Assembly: GCA_022648325.1 (NCBI GenBank)
Contig: JALCMG010000018.1
Coordinates: forward strand, 1 to 33,716
Direction of reading: 5' to 3'
DNA from: Olsenella sp.
GTDB lineage: Bacteria > Actinomycetota > Coriobacteriia > Coriobacteriales > Atopobiaceae
Length of the DNA: 33,716 nucleotides
Shown: piece by piece, positions 33,014 through 33,716 of the stretch
Numbering within the stretch: the first letter of the stretch is position 1
Layout: every line of letters begins with the position of its first letter
Translations under genes and position numbers: made by a program
Notes under the pieces: generated by a model
Databases searched by the model: none
What the model was told of the DNA's origin: nothing
What the model saw: only the letters and a program-made list of their open reading frames with translations

Positions 33014-33439
33014 TCAGCCTCGGTACCTGGCCTTCCAGGCCTCGTATTCCCCTTCCGAGATCTCTCCGCTTTCCAGAAGGTCCCGCATGCGCTTCCACGC
33101 CTTCAGGGCCTGGGCGGCCTTCTGGGAGCCCGGCCTCGAGGGATCGGGGGCGACGGCGACGCCGTCCTCGGTGACCACAGGCGAGAGCCCCAGTTCCCGC
33201 TCGAACCTGAACAAAACCTCGAGCGCGCCCCTTGCGCCGCTCACGCCCACCTCGCGAATCGAGTCGGCTGACACGTCCAGCGCTTCCGCGATCCTCTCGA
33301 TCTGCTCGTCGCCCGGCGTCCTGATGTCGCGCTCGTAGTTGCGTATGGCGGACTCGGTGAGCCCCACCTCCTCGGCGAGCTCCCTCTGGGTCATGTCGAC
33401 GTCGTTGCGGTACCTTCGTATGCGCGCGCCGATGCTCAC
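33014..33439 (-). CDS. XRE-family repressor beside integrase
   Basis: A 141-residue regulator. Residues 1-63 are a Cro/C1 helix-turn-helix (IGARIRRYRNDVDMTQRELA, ESAIRNYERDIRTPG). A middle part of about 50 residues is unrecognised. The last 20 residues, LLESGEISEGEYEAWKARY, look like a SHOCT-type short C-terminal motif. The start was set at GTG 33439 because AGGAGGA lies just before it; the longer frame to 33496 reads through the promoter. It is divergent from the integrase, with three operator-like palindromes between them. Likely the repressor that keeps the element quiet. Confidence 0.85.
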   Translation of the reverse strand: MSIGARIRRYRNDVDMTQRELAEEVGLTESAIRNYERDIRTPGDEQIERIAEALDVSADSIREVGVSGARGALEVLFRFERELGLSPVVTEDGVAVAPDPSRPGSQKAAQALKAWKRMRDLLESGEISEGEYEAWKARYRG

Positions 33440-33470
33440 GGGTCCTCCTAGCTCCTCGGATGGGGAAAGC

Positions 33471-33476
33471 ATATTA
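33471..33476 (-). promoter_or_regulatory. -10 box of the repressor gene
   Basis: TAATAT on the minus strand, about 30 bases before the GTG start. The -35 region is poor. It directly abuts operator A. Confidence 0.5.
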
Positions 33477-33494
33477 CAGCACGCAACCGTGCGC
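33477..33494. promoter_or_regulatory. Operator A (repressor side)
   Basis: CAGCACG-CAAC-CGTGCGC: the same 18-base palindrome as sites B and C, with the last two bases degenerate. It abuts the -10 box of the repressor gene, the position expected for autoregulation. Confidence 0.6.
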
Positions 33495-33500
33495 AATCGA

Positions 33501-33529
33501 TTGACAGCACGAAAACGTGCTGATATAGT
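33501..33529 (+). promoter_or_regulatory. Integrase promoter
   Basis: TTGACA (33501-33506), 17-base spacer, TATAGT (33524-33529): close to the sigma-70-type consensus. The start of transcription is about 33536. Operator B fills the spacer and touches the -35 box. Confidence 0.8.
33505..33522. promoter_or_regulatory. Operator B (in the integrase promoter)
   Basis: CAGCACGAAAACGTGCTG, a perfect palindrome with 7-base arms around AAAA. It lies between the -35 and -10 boxes of the integrase promoter. Confidence 0.75.
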
Positions 33530-33540
33530 CCGAGAATACG

Positions 33541-33558
33541 CAGCACATTATCGTGCTG
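33541..33558. promoter_or_regulatory. Operator C (downstream of the integrase promoter)
   Basis: CAGCACATTATCGTGCTG, 6-base perfect arms, at about +6 to +23 of the integrase transcript. It shares the CAGCAC/GTGCTG ends with site B. Confidence 0.7.
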
Positions 33559-33592
33559 CTCACTCCTCCGGAATGATTGCGAGGCGCATGGG

Positions 33593-33716
33593 ATGTCGGC
33601 GAGGCACGAGGCGAACGGGACCTGGACGGCACAGGTCTGGTACCGCGACCACAACAAGGGCCTGCGGCACAAGACAAAGCGCGGATTCGAGACGGAGGGC
33701 GAGGCGAAGGCCTGGG
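33593..33716 (+). CDS. Tyrosine integrase, N-terminus only (cut by window end)
   Basis: Forty-one residues are visible. GTWTAQVWYRDHNKGLRHKTKRGFETEGEAKAW matches the AP2-like arm-binding domain at the start of phage and ICE integrases: a short beta-sheet with GTWTAQVWYRD, then an E-x-EAKAW helix. ATG at 33593 was chosen because the frame is closed by a TGA at 33521-33523 and GCGAGG lies eight bases upstream. The catalytic domain lies outside the window. Divergent from the XRE repressor. Confidence 0.8.
   Translation, partial: MSARHEANGTWTAQVWYRDHNKGLRHKTKRGFETEGEAKAW

Overview
The window looks like chromosome from a GC-rich actinobacterium of the class Coriobacteriia, most likely the Atopobiaceae (Olsenella/Atopobium group). 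This is inferred from codon use, the fused TsaB-RimI-TsaD protein and the mix of housekeeping genes. There is no 16S gene or tRNA in the window to fix the taxonomy.

Layout. 1-1.7 kb: a decayed zinc-ribbon membrane protein gene. 1.7-2.7 kb: a patatin-like hydrolase. 3.0-3.9 kb: rplM-rpsI with a terminator. 4.2-14.8 kb: glmM, then a tight same-strand run glmS-acpS-nnr-alr-uracil-DNA glycosylase-tsaE-(tsaB-rimI-tsaD). This run covers amino-sugar and peptidoglycan precursor supply, coenzyme repair and tRNA t6A synthesis. 15.1-18.1 kb: a polar amino acid ABC importer (Tat-type lipoprotein, permease, ATPase). 18.1-19.1 kb: a REP-associated tyrosine transposase (RAYT) between two oppositely oriented copies of a 29-bp palindrome. 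19.1-21.7 kb: NAD+ synthetase convergent with xanthine phosphoribosyltransferase. 22-26.8 kb: groES-groEL, a multi-cluster Fe-S protein and ychF. 27-28.6 kb: an LCP cell-wall ligase on the minus strand. 28.9-30.5 kb: guaA. 30.6-33.7 kb: an accessory segment with a frameshifted DUF5808-type membrane protein, a YtrA-type GntR regulator, an XRE repressor and the start of a tyrosine integrase that runs off the window.

The intergenic regions hold the most unusual material. There are three families of short palindromic elements. (1) The RAYT-linked 29-bp palindrome has three copies; at two of them a degenerate half-copy supplies the stop codon of the upstream gene. (2) A 70-bp element with GCTGTTGAGACGTTTT-type ends has two copies in opposite orientation. 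(3) An 81-102 bp hairpin element with TTCTTTATCGG ends has two copies. A further 85-bp inverted repeat lies downstream of guaA.

At the right edge, the divergent repressor/integrase region shows a compact switch. A near-consensus integrase promoter (TTGACA-17-TATAGT) is covered by two copies of an 18-bp palindrome, and a third copy abuts the -10 box of the repressor gene. This looks like the control region of an integrative element. All functional calls are from reading the sequence; no database search was run.
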